Assembly: GCF_033096005.1 (NCBI RefSeq)
Contig: NZ_AP026803.1
Location: 726,501-790,500 of the forward strand
Length of the DNA: 64,000 bases
DNA from: Lactobacillus xylocopicola
GTDB taxonomy: Bacteria > Bacillota > Bacilli > Lactobacillales > Lactobacillaceae
Reading direction: 5' to 3'
Position numbers and translations under genes: made by a program. Shown here piece after piece: positions 46,901 through 54,843 of the stretch (its first letter is position 1; each line of letters begins with the position of its first letter). Under the pieces are notes generated by a model. That model saw nothing but the letters and a program-made list of their open reading frames with translations. It was not told the DNA's origin and did no database searches.

Positions 46901-49354
46901 ATGGCTACAAAAGAACGAATCCGTGAAATGCCGCTCGAGCAGGTCATGGGCGAACGTTTTGGGCGGTATTCGAAGTACATCATCCAGGAACGGGCCTTAC
47001 CAGATATTCGCGATGGTCTAAAGCCGGTGCAAAGAAGAATCCTGTTTGCGATGTACCGCGATAATAATACTTACGATAAGCCCTTTAAAAAGGCAGCCAA
47101 GGCCGTTGGTAATATCATGGGTAACTTTCACCCCCACGGTGACAGCTCAATTTATGGTGCCCTGGTTCACCTTTCCCAGAATTGGAAAATGCGCGAAACT
47201 CTAGTTGAGATGCACGGCAATAATGGGTCAATGGATGGGGATGGACCTGCGGCCATGCGGTACACTGAATCACGACTCAGCAAGATCTCTAATATGCTGC
47301 TAGCCGACATTGACAAAGACACCGTCAACATGGTGCTCAATTTCGATGATACTGAATATGAGCCGACGGTGCTGCCAGTCCGTTTTCCTAATTTACTGGT
47401 TAATGGGTCAACGGGAATTTCGGCTGGTTATGCCACCGAAATTCCGCCGCACAATCTCAGCGAAGTCATTGATGCAACGGTTTATTTATTAAAGAATCCA
47501 GCAGCTTCTTTGGCAGAGTTAATGAACTTTGTGAAGGGACCTGACTTTCCCACTGGCGCGATTGTCATGGGCAAAGAGGGCTTAGAGGAAGCCTATCGAA
47601 CTGGTCGGGGCCGGATTCAGGTGCGGGCCAAGACGACAATTCAAGAGCTGCGCGGTCATCGCGAAGAAATTGTGATTACGGAGATTCCCTTTGCGGTTAA
47701 CAAGGCGCTCCTAGTCAAAAAAATGGACGAAATTCGGTTGAACAAGGAAATTGATGGAATAGCCGAAGTGCGTGATGAGACCGACCGGCATGGACTTTCC
47801 ATGGTGGTCGAATTGAAGAAGGGTGCGGATGCCCAAAATATTCTAAATTACCTATTTAAGAATACGGAACTGCAAGTTTCCTATAACTTCAACATGGTCG
47901 CAATTGATGACATGACACCGATGCAAGTTGGACTTAAGCACATCCTGTCCTCTTATCTGAAACACGAAAAAGACGTAATTACTAAGCGAACTAAATATGA
48001 CCTGAATAAGGCCGAGAACCGTTTGGAAATTATCCAAGGTCTGGTTCATGCAATGGATATCCTGGACCAGGTTATTAAGGTTATCAGGGCCTCTAAAAAT
48101 AAGGCAGCAGCAAAGGACAACTTGACGGCCAAGTTTGATTTTACGCCGCGGCAGGCAGAAGCAATTGTCTCGTTGCAATTATACCGGTTGACTAATACCG
48201 ATGTGGATGCACTGGTAGCAGAACAAGCTGCTTTAAACGAAAAAATAGCCCAGTACCGTGAACTGCTGGCTGATCGCCAGGTTTTGGAAAAAGAAATTGT
48301 TAAGGAGTTACTGGCCGTCAAGCGCGAATTTGGCAACCCGCGCAGAACTGAGATCTCTGGTGCAACGGCCAAGATCCAAATCGATGAAAAAGCCTTAGTT
48401 GCAGATGAACAGGTACGGGTTTTGATTAGTCGCGAGGGCTACTTGAAGCGCTCGTCACTGCGTTCATGGCAATCTAGTGATGATGAAGATAATGGGTTAC
48501 CGGATGGAGATGAGGTTATTTATGCCAAGACTTTATCGACCCTGACCAATCTCTACCTCTTTACCAATCGGGGCAATGTTATTTTCCGCCCAGTGAATGA
48601 GCTCGTTGAGGCCAAGTGGAAAGAGACTGGTCAACACTTATCCCAAGAAATCGGTTTAGACAGCTCAGAACAGATTATTCGCGTCTTCTCCTTTGATCAT
48701 TTGGAAGAAGAGGTTAACTTCCTGTTGGCCAGCGATGACGGCTACATTAAGCAGTTAAAATTGGCCAATCTGCAACCAACCAGAACTTATCGATCACGCG
48801 CCATTACGGCAATGAAGATGAAGCAAAAAGACAGCCAGCTGGTCCGGGTTGATGTGGTTAAGCCTGACACAGTGGCGGAAATTATTTTATTTACTAAAAA
48901 TGCTTATGCTGTTCGCTATTGTGTAAGTGAAATTCCCGAGTTGGGAGCCAAAGCTGCTGGGGTTAAGTCGGTCAACCTTAAAGCTGATGACTTGATTGTG
49001 TCTTATCTTTTAATTAACCCGGAGTACCTGGATCAGATGCGGGTGGGTATAGTAACCCAGCGCGGGGCCTTTAAGCAGTTTAAAGCTAAGTTAATCAACC
49101 GGGTCTCCCGAGCCAAACGAGGAGTCCTTGTGCTGCGCGAGCTTAAAGCAAAACCGCATCGAATTGCGGCATTGTCTGCCTATGGCCAAGACCACACTCT
49201 TATTATCACAACCAGCAGTAGACGGCACATAAAGCTCCAAAGTAATGAATTTCCGTTGGGTGACCGTTATTCGAATGGTTCATTTGTGGTTGATACCGTC
49301 AGTGATGGTCGCCCGGTCAGCTTAAAGCTGGGTCGCCCGTTGAGTTCCGAATAA
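46901..49354 (+). CDS. parC: DNA topoisomerase IV subunit A
   Basis: The 817-residue breakage-reunion subunit has ERALPDIRDGLKPVQRRILFA, the winged-helix segment NFHPHGDSSIYGALVHLSQNW, the active tyrosine in GPAAMRYTESRLS, and C-terminal beta-propeller repeats (about residues 500-817). In the quinolone-resistance region Ser82 is the usual serine, but residue 86, normally Asp or Glu in pneumococcal or staphylococcal ParC, is glycine. I cannot see GyrA in this window for comparison. No clear terminator follows. Confidence 0.96.
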   Translation: MATKERIREMPLEQVMGERFGRYSKYIIQERALPDIRDGLKPVQRRILFAMYRDNNTYDKPFKKAAKAVGNIMGNFHPHGDSSIYGALVHLSQNWKMRETLVEMHGNNGSMDGDGPAAMRYTESRLSKISNMLLADIDKDTVNMVLNFDDTEYEPTVLPVRFPNLLVNGSTGISAGYATEIPPHNLSEVIDATVYLLKNPAASLAELMNFVKGPDFPTGAIVMGKEGLEEAYRTGRGRIQVRAKTTIQELRGHREEIVITEIPFAVNKALLVKKMDEIRLNKEIDGIAEVRDETDRHGLSMVVELKKGADAQNILNYLFKNTELQVSYNFNMVAIDDMTPMQVGLKHILSSYLKHEKDVITKRTKYDLNKAENRLEIIQGLVHAMDILDQVIKVIRASKNKAAAKDNLTAKFDFTPRQAEAIVSLQLYRLTNTDVDALVAEQAALNEKIAQYRELLADRQVLEKEIVKELLAVKREFGNPRRTEISGATAKIQIDEKALVADEQVRVLISREGYLKRSSLRSWQSSDDEDNGLPDGDEVIYAKTLSTLTNLYLFTNRGNVIFRPVNELVEAKWKETGQHLSQEIGLDSSEQIIRVFSFDHLEEEVNFLLASDDGYIKQLKLANLQPTRTYRSRAITAMKMKQKDSQLVRVDVVKPDTVAEIILFTKNAYAVRYCVSEIPELGAKAAGVKSVNLKADDLIVSYLLINPEYLDQMRVGIVTQRGAFKQFKAKLINRVSRAKRGVLVLRELKAKPHRIAALSAYGQDHTLIITTSSRRHIKLQSNEFPLGDRYSNGSFVVDTVSDGRPVSLKLGRPLSSE

Positions 49355-49418
49355 GAGTTGGTTTATTTGAATATTATTATTTGTTTATGAAGTAATTTAA
49401 TTGTATTCAAAGTGTATT

Positions 49419-49447
49419 TTGACATAGAGATGTTTTTGTTTAATAAT
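49419..49447 (+). promoter_or_regulatory. Promoter of the LysR regulator gene
   Basis: TTGACA (49,419-49,424) with a 16-17 base spacer and TAATAAT, 48 bases before the start codon. Confidence 0.65.
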
Positions 49448-49494
49448 AGGTATAACAGTGAACCCCATTTTTGCAAAACAAAAGGAATAATTAT

Positions 49495-50442
49495 ATGCCT
49501 AAAACAGACACAATACTCTCGACCAAGTCCTTGCAATATTTTTTGCAGCTAATTGATACGATGAATTATACTCAAGCTGCGCAAATTTTAGGAATTACTC
49601 AACCGGCCTTAACCCAACAAATTAAAAAATTAGAACGGGCAATTGGCACACCGCTCTTTGGACAGATGGGGAAGCAGCTTTATTTAACTGAAGCTGGCAA
49701 GGAATTGCAAACAGGTGCAATCAAATTGATTAGTACAATTAATAATGTTGTGAGTGATATCCAAGAATTTACCCAAGCCGATAAGGGCAACATCACAATT
49801 GGCGTGCTGGAAGGCGTGGACGCTGAGCTAGTGCGGCAATTTTTGATCAAGTTTAATCAAGCGACACCGGATATTATTACCGGTATTAATTATTTTAATC
49901 GCAAAGATTTATGGTATAACTTGGATAATAATCTGATTGATTTGGCAATTTTTTATGTTCCGCAGACGATGAAGAAGAGTCAAAGTAACTTGCAGAATCA
50001 ATATGACTGGATGAAGATTTGTTCTGATCGGTTAACAATTTTGACCCATGATAGTAAACTAGAGGCTGGTAAATCGTATTTGCCGGCCCAGCTTAAAAAT
50101 CGGCAATGGGTGGCCTATCCAGATCACTTTTATCTGACTAAAATGATGAAAGCAAAATTTGGTAGCAAAATTAACGTCAAGAATGGTCTAAAAGCGCCTA
50201 TGCGCTTCTCATCAACCAAGCAGTTAGTAGCAACTGCTGAAGAGACCAGCTATGATACCTTTGTTAGTGGTGTATACTATCAACATCACCAAGAAGAAAT
50301 TAGTTTAACGCCAATTTATTTGAAAGATGAGCAGGAGTATACGATTTCAGTTATTTACCGCAAGGGCAAGAATGATGTACCCCGCATTAAGAAATTTTTG
50401 ACGGAGTTTAAAGATTTTTTGGCTAAGCAAGCTGATAAATAG
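49495..50442 (+). CDS. LysR family transcriptional regulator
   Basis: A 315-residue regulator with an N-terminal winged helix (LQYFLQLIDTMNYTQAAQILGITQPALTQQIKKLE) and a C-terminal periplasmic-binding-like effector domain (from about residue 95, KGNITIGVLEGVDAELV). The start at 49,495 has AAAGGAA upstream; an in-frame ATG 24 bases earlier includes that site. The regulated genes are not obvious: it is followed 22 bases later by ppaC in the same direction. Effector unknown. Confidence 0.88.
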   Translation: MPKTDTILSTKSLQYFLQLIDTMNYTQAAQILGITQPALTQQIKKLERAIGTPLFGQMGKQLYLTEAGKELQTGAIKLISTINNVVSDIQEFTQADKGNITIGVLEGVDAELVRQFLIKFNQATPDIITGINYFNRKDLWYNLDNNLIDLAIFYVPQTMKKSQSNLQNQYDWMKICSDRLTILTHDSKLEAGKSYLPAQLKNRQWVAYPDHFYLTKMMKAKFGSKINVKNGLKAPMRFSSTKQLVATAEETSYDTFVSGVYYQHHQEEISLTPIYLKDEQEYTISVIYRKGKNDVPRIKKFLTEFKDFLAKQADK

Positions 50443-50464
50443 GAAGAAGAGGAAGAGTTTTTAA

Positions 50465-51394
50465 ATGGAAAAAGAGTTAGTTTTTGGTCACCAAAATCCA
50501 GATACGGATGCGATCGGTACCGCAATCGCTTATTCATATTTACAAAATAAACGCGGCTTTAATACAGAAGCTGTGGCTTTGGGTAAAGCCAATGACGAAA
50601 CCGCCTTTGCCCTGGCTAAGTTTGGTTTTAAGGAGCCCAGAGTTATTAAGACCGCTGCCAATGAGGTGGACAAGGTCATGTTGGTAGATCATAATGAACC
50701 CCAGCAGAGCGTTGCTGATATTGATCAAGTGGAGGTCACTCACGTGGTTGACCATCACCGGATTATGAACTTTAATACAACCATGCCCTTGTTTTATCTG
50801 GCAGAACCTGTTGGTTGTACAAGTACGATCATGTGGAAGCTATACCAACAGTATGGGGTTGAGATACCGCAAAATATTGCGGGCATTATGTTGTCAGCTA
50901 TTATTTCGGATACTTTGCTCTTAAAATCACCGACAACGACTGCCGATGATCATGAAGCGGTTAAGGCCTTGGCCAAGATTGCCGGAGTTGATTATGAGCA
51001 ATACGGTTTGGAAGAACTAAAGGCGGGTACCAATATTGCCGGCAAGTCTGAGCATGAGCTGATCAATTTAGATGCTAAGAGTTTTGACTTAGCTGGCAAG
51101 AAGGTGCGCGTTGCGCAGATTAACGTCGTTGATCTACCTGAAGCAATGGAACGGAAAGAAGCATTTTTACAGGCAATGCGGACGGTCTCCGAGGCTGAGC
51201 ATTACGACTTATTTATGTTATTGATTACTAATGTTTTAGACTCAGACTCAACTGCTTTGGTGATCGGATCAGGGGAAGCGCAGCAGGCTTTTGAACAGGC
51301 CTTTGGACCCGTAAAGGATGCTGAAATTAGCTTACCGGGCGTGGTGTCACGGAAAAAGCAGGTCGTACCACAGTTAACGGGAGCTTTTAAGTAA
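50465..51394 (+). CDS. ppaC: Manganese-dependent inorganic pyrophosphatase
   Basis: Family II pyrophosphatase that pulls biosynthetic reactions forward by hydrolysing PPi. The 309-residue protein has [16 protein letters not shown], the VDHNE and VTHVVDHHR motifs with manganese ligands, and the C-terminal substrate motif [10 protein letters not shown]. The strong GGAAGAAGAGGAAGAG site lies upstream. It is the last plus-strand housekeeping gene before the terminus region. Confidence 0.96.
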   Translation: MEKELVFGHQNPDTDAIGTAIAYSYLQNKRGFNTEAVALGKANDETAFALAKFGFKEPRVIKTAANEVDKVMLVDHNEPQQSVADIDQVEVTHVVDHHRIMNFNTTMPLFYLAEPVGCTSTIMWKLYQQYGVEIPQNIAGIMLSAIISDTLLLKSPTTTADDHEAVKALAKIAGVDYEQYGLEELKAGTNIAGKSEHELINLDAKSFDLAGKKVRVAQINVVDLPEAMERKEAFLQAMRTVSEAEHYDLFMLLITNVLDSDSTALVIGSGEAQQAFEQAFGPVKDAEISLPGVVSRKKQVVPQLTGAFK

Positions 51395-51403
51395 GCAAAA
51401 AAC

Positions 51404-51446
51404 AAAAAACACGAGATCGGTTTTAAACCGATCTCGTGTTTTTTTG
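51404..51446. terminator. Strong bidirectional terminator after ppaC
   Basis: ACACGAGATCGGTTT / AAACCGATCTCGTGT makes a 15-bp stem with T- and A-runs either side, between convergent ppaC and the XRE gene. Confidence 0.92.
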
Positions 51447-51449
51447 AAA

Positions 51450-51809
51450 TTAATCTTTATTAATTTCTTTAGCCAGGACAATAAAAGACTTACATACTCT
51501 TTCGGCCTTATCCGGAGCCATCTTTCTCAACTCGTTGAGAACTTTCTTGATGAACACCGGGGTGTTATCTTGGTGATTTTCAACCTTAACTTCCTTAAAG
51601 CGATATGCGTTCATAATGATGTCAGGCGTAGTAGTATTTAAAGCTCGCGCAATTGAGTCGAGCTTTTGAATACTAATATTCTGATTCTTAGTACGCTCAA
51701 GCCGTGAAATAAAGTTTACCGATAAATCACTCAACTCAGCCAGATCTTCCTGAGTTAGCTTTTGCTCGCGCCGACGGCGACATATCTCTTTTCCTAAATT
51801 AATGCTCAT
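51450..51809 (-). CDS. XRE family helix-turn-helix regulator
   Basis: A 119-residue protein with an N-terminal Cro/CI-type helix-turn-helix (LGKEICRRRREQKLTQEDLAELSDLSVNFISRLERTKNQNISIQKLDSIARAL) and a short helical C-terminal part (KKVLNELRKMAPDKAERVCKSFIVLAKE) that may dimerise. No peptidase or ligand domain is present. The ATG at 51,809 is chosen because it starts directly before the HTH; a TTG at 51,833 is possible and neither has an ideal binding site. An inverted repeat 37 bases upstream of the start is a likely autoregulatory operator. Confidence 0.8.
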   Translation of the reverse strand: MSINLGKEICRRRREQKLTQEDLAELSDLSVNFISRLERTKNQNISIQKLDSIARALNTTTPDIIMNAYRFKEVKVENHQDNTPVFIKKVLNELRKMAPDKAERVCKSFIVLAKEINKD

Positions 51810-51845
51810 GGAATAAATTTCAACCCTTTCCAAAGTAACCCCATG

Positions 51846-51867
51846 TTCTATATGTGCCGATATAGAA
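51846..51867. promoter_or_regulatory. Inverted-repeat operator candidate upstream of the XRE gene (copy 1)
   Basis: TTCTATAT-GTGCCG-ATATAGAA, 8-bp arms with a 6-base spacer. On the minus strand it overlaps the expected -10 to +1 region of the XRE gene. A second, similar repeat lies at 52,101-52,122. Confidence 0.5.
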
Positions 51868-52375
51868 TAACAATAGAATTAACCAATACAACTAATACAA
51901 TAAAAATAACTAGTAAAATGCTCATTTCCGACTAAAACTAAGACTAAGAAGGTTAATGTCAGAAAAATCATTTTAAACTATACCCCCAGCTAGTATTGTA
52001 AGTCAAATCGCAAGAAAATGAAATAAAAATGCATTAAAAAAATACACTTAAAATAAAAAAAGTAAAAAGGATAGGTGAAATCCTAAAAGGTGTAACTACT
52101 TGCTATATGGGCAGGTATAGCATTCCATTGTTTAAAAAAAGGTTATATTCTTACCATTATATAAATTTTATATAAAATAATGTTATTTCCTTATAAATTT
52201 GTATTATATTAAACCAAAATATTACAAAATGCAGACTCAAGGACACCACTTTTTTGCCCTGATAGTCAATAATCGGCGAAATAATTCAATAACGAGCGGG
52301 CGGTAGTCACTGAGAATAATGTAACAAAGTTGTGAAAATGTTTTAAAGAATAGTGTAGAAAGTTAACGTGCAATA
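51868..52375. other. AT-rich intergenic region left of dif
   Basis: About 500 bases without a supportable gene. It contains operator copy 2, long A/T tracts, and on the minus strand a start-less open frame of 41 codons (52,237-52,362) ending DYRPLVIELFRRLL, TIRAKKWCP, which may be a gene relic. A 25-codon hydrophobic frame with weak binding site lies at 51,848-51,925 (minus). Confidence 0.5.
52101..52122. promoter_or_regulatory. Inverted-repeat operator candidate (copy 2)
   Basis: GCTATA-TGGGCAGG-TATAGC; aligned to copy 1 over 22 bases it shares the pattern TnCTATATGnGCnGnTATAGnA. No gene begins next to it. Confidence 0.4.
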
Positions 52376-52403
52376 ACTTCGTATAATATATATTATGTAA
52401 AGT
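52376..52403 (+). other. dif site (chromosome dimer resolution site, replication terminus)
   Basis: Left arm ACTTCGTATAA, centre TATATA, right arm TTATGTAAAGT, the 11-6-11 layout of Xer sites. It matches the Bacillus subtilis dif as I remember it at 25 of 28 positions, with identical centre. Gene orientation switches from plus to minus around it. XerC and XerD are encoded in this window. Confidence 0.88.
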
Positions 52404-52446
52404 AAATGACGAAAATGCCTTTGATCTTACTTCTAATGTAGCCGAC

Positions 52447-52484
52447 TAAAAAACGTTGGCTTTAAAGGTACCAACGCTTTTTTG
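52447..52484. terminator. Bidirectional terminator between dif and the Nudix gene
   Basis: AAAAAACGTTGG / CCAACG-C-TTTTTT with an 11-base loop; T-runs on both strands. On the minus strand it ends the Nudix transcript. Confidence 0.75.
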
Positions 52485-52513
52485 AGATATATATAATGTT
52501 TGCCTTTTAGTAA

Positions 52514-53154
52514 TCAGTCAAATCTGACTTGCCAATTGGCATCCTTAAGAGCAGCAAAACACATTTTGATTTCTGCTTGGCTGTTCCGTTGAACCGAAAG
52601 TGGCGGTAAATGATCGTAATCAAAGTATTGACAAGCATCAGTTTCGGTATTTGGGCTAAAGTCACCGCCCGCTTCATGGGCCAAAAAGAAGACGTTACAG
52701 ACATTGATGGCTCGTTCAACCCGTTTATGGTTATGAACGTTAGCTTGGTGGTTGCGGATGGCAATCACCCGGTCAAGCACAATATCCCGACCGGACTCTT
52801 CTTTAGCTTCTTTAATGCAATTGTCCGCAACGTTGGTATTAGGCTCGCACCAACCACCAGGAAGTGACCAGTGGTCATCAGTGGTTTCGCGAACCAGGAG
52901 AATTTTTGACCCATTAAAAATTGCCGCACGCGTGCCTAATTTGGGGGTTTGATAGCCATCTTCACTACTAAAGAGAGCCTTGACTTGCTTGACCGGTAAA
53001 CCGGTTTTGGCCACCATCATCTCCGTCGCAATGTCCCTAATTTCTTGGTAACGCTCTAAATCAAAGCGATCATGGCCATATTTCAAACCATTCTGGGCTA
53101 AGCTCTGCAGTTTAATTGCCCAGCGAGTAAACTGATCTGATCTTGCTTTTCCAT
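52514..53154 (-). pseudogene. Nudix hydrolase with N-terminal Nudix_hydro_N domain, frameshifted near its start
   Basis: The main frame encodes the N-terminal domain (RWAIKLQSLAQNGLKYGHDRFDLERYQEIRDIA) and a Nudix domain with LPGGWCEPNTNVADNCIKEAKEESG, the variant Nudix box of this ADP-ribose-pyrophosphatase-like family, about 210 residues in all. The natural start ATG at 53,154 (MEKQDQ, with AAGAGGT upstream) is in a different frame because TGATC is repeated at 53,133-53,142; deleting one copy restores MEKQDQFTRWAIKLQ. A residual product could start at TTG 53,086 (190 residues), losing part of the first domain. Confidence 0.75.
53133..53142. repeat. 5-bp tandem duplication TGATC x2 causing a frameshift
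   Basis: TGATCTGATC lies four codons into the Nudix gene. One unit fewer gives an uninterrupted reading frame from the ATG with its own ribosome binding site. Confidence 0.75.
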
Positions 53155-53177
53155 GTACTGTTTTACCTCTTAGTCAT

Positions 53178-54053
53178 TTATGACAAGTCAATTTTGTCGA
53201 TATCAATCATCCAGCAGATTGCAAGTGACTTTTCACCTAAATGAGTGGCTATTACAGGAGTAAACTTGGTAAGTGAAATATTTTGATTCGGAAAATTCTC
53301 TTCCAAAAAGAGCTTCGCCTCTGCAGCCTGGCTGCTATCGTTAGAATCAATAATGAACAGCTTAATCTGATCTTTATATGGTAATTCGGCAATCTTTTGG
53401 AGCGTCAGCTCTTTGATTTTGGCAAAAGCACGCTTCATTGACCGAATTTTATCAAAAGCTACAATGTTGCCATCTTCAAAGGTTAACAAAGGCTTGATGT
53501 TTAACATTGAACCAATAAAGGCACTGGAATTACTTAACCGACCGCCGCGGCTCAAATTATTTAAGTCGTTGACAACGAATATTTCATCAATGGTAGTCCG
53601 AATCTCTTTTGTGCGCGCAATAATTTTATCCAGCTCAACTTGGTTCTTAATCATTCGTGCCGTTGCTAAAACTAAGTTTCCTTGCAGACGCACGGTCATC
53701 TTCGAATCGATAACGTGCAAATTGTACTGCGGATTCGTCTGGGCAACGTTGCATAACGTCTGATAAAAGCCAGAAATTCCGCTGGATAATGTAATAGCAA
53801 TAATTGTGTCGTAACCTTCATCAAGCAACTGGTCAAAAAGCTGAATCATACTACCCATACTTGGCTGCGAAGTCTTGGGGAAGTCTGCCCCTTGCCGTTG
53901 CAAGTCAAATAGCTGTTCAGAAGTAATGTTGACCCCTTCCAGGTATTCTTTATTACCAATGATAATTGGAATAGGAACAACAATGATGTGGTTGTCCTTG
54001 GCTTCTTGTTTGCTTATAACGCTAGTACTATCAGTAACTAATGCAATCTTCAT
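53178..54053 (-). CDS. DegV family fatty-acid-binding protein (second copy)
   Basis: A 291-residue DegV protein with VTDSTSVISKQEAKD, the FPKTSQPSMGSM motif, SSGISGFYQTL, IDSKMTVRLQGNLVL, NLSRGGRLSNSSAFIG and the C-terminal IATHLGEKSLAI. It is clearly diverged from the copy at 33,103. Like that copy it should bind a fatty acid for FakA-dependent phosphorylation. AGGTAAAT precedes the ATG. It stands between the broken Nudix gene and a MarR gene, all on the minus strand. Confidence 0.9.
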   Translation of the reverse strand: MKIALVTDSTSVISKQEAKDNHIIVVPIPIIIGNKEYLEGVNITSEQLFDLQRQGADFPKTSQPSMGSMIQLFDQLLDEGYDTIIAITLSSGISGFYQTLCNVAQTNPQYNLHVIDSKMTVRLQGNLVLATARMIKNQVELDKIIARTKEIRTTIDEIFVVNDLNNLSRGGRLSNSSAFIGSMLNIKPLLTFEDGNIVAFDKIRSMKRAFAKIKELTLQKIAELPYKDQIKLFIIDSNDSSQAAEAKLFLEENFPNQNISLTKFTPVIATHLGEKSLAICWMIDIDKIDLS

Positions 54054-54119
54054 CTAATTTACCTTTCGCTTTTGATATGCAATATAGAGAATTATAGCAT
54101 AAAATAACAAGCGATTCGA

Positions 54120-54539
54120 CTACTGCTTAAAATGATTTTGGCTGGCAGTCTTATTTAGTAAAATATTGAAAATACGATTAAACTCGGTAACTTCTTGGTC
54201 TGTAGAGCTAGCGAACAAGGTCTTTTCAATTTCAGTCAAAGTTTTTTTTAATTCAGCAACTTTCTTTAGTCCTGCCTGGTTAAGCGCGACAGTCTTGCTA
54301 GAATCCGTTTCTGAGCGCGTAATCGTGACTAACTCCATGGTTTTCTTTTGTTGAAGTTGTCTACTAAGGGTGGATAATGAAATCTTTAAATAAGTAGCCA
54401 AATCGCCCATTTTCAAAGCCGTATTATTGTTCTGCTGAAAATAAAGCAGAATCCTAGTTTGTGAAAGATTCAAACCACAGCGGTGGCTAATTTCTTTTTT
54501 GATATTTTCTGCGATTGTACTGAAAGATAAAATATCCAT
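54120..54539 (-). CDS. MarR family transcriptional regulator
   Basis: A 139-residue winged-helix regulator: HRCGLNLSQTRILLYFQQNNNTALKMGDLATYLKISLSTLSRQLQQKKTMELVTITRSETDSSKTVALNQAGLKKVAEL, followed by a dimerisation helix. The RSETDSSKTVALNQAG stretch is the DNA-binding wing. The ligand is unknown. AAAGGT precedes the ATG. The 300-base region upstream, shared with rqcH, contains a 7-bp inverted repeat that could be its operator. Confidence 0.85.
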   Translation of the reverse strand: MDILSFSTIAENIKKEISHRCGLNLSQTRILLYFQQNNNTALKMGDLATYLKISLSTLSRQLQQKKTMELVTITRSETDSSKTVALNQAGLKKVAELKKTLTEIEKTLFASSTDQEVTEFNRIFNILLNKTASQNHFKQ

Positions 54540-54843
54540 TTACATACCTTTTTCATTTAAAGAAATAAACAACAAAGCGGTTAGCACGGTGGTAAAAAAT
54601 AGATTAGGCAACCACACACGCGTGAAACAATTAATAAGTATTATTTTTAGCTTATAATTAATTGTAGCGATAACCTTACGCCTATGTCAACAGTATACCA
54701 GTTTTCTGCTGTAAATACCTTACCAAACGCTATTGTTTATATATGAATAGCGGTAACTTATTTTCAGGTAACGGGTGTGACACTTTTTTATACTTATGGT
54801 CAAATGATTGGTATAATAGAGCTCGTTAGTTGAGGTGATAATG
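54540..54843. promoter_or_regulatory. Divergent intergenic region between marR-type and rqcH genes with inverted repeat
   Basis: No gene is seen in these 304 bases. CGCTATT (54,728-54,734) and AATAGCG (54,746-54,752) form an inverted repeat with 11-base spacer, extended outside by TACC and GGTAA. An extended -10 box for rqcH is at its right end. Confidence 0.5.
54809..54817 (+). promoter_or_regulatory. Extended -10 promoter of rqcH
   Basis: TGGTATAAT, a full-consensus extended -10, lies 26 bases before the start codon. Confidence 0.65.

Noticed and set aside
52374..52396. Similarity of ATAACTTCGTATAAT to a loxP arm
   Set aside because: The other half does not carry the loxP inverted arm; the whole fits the Bacillus-type dif layout much better.
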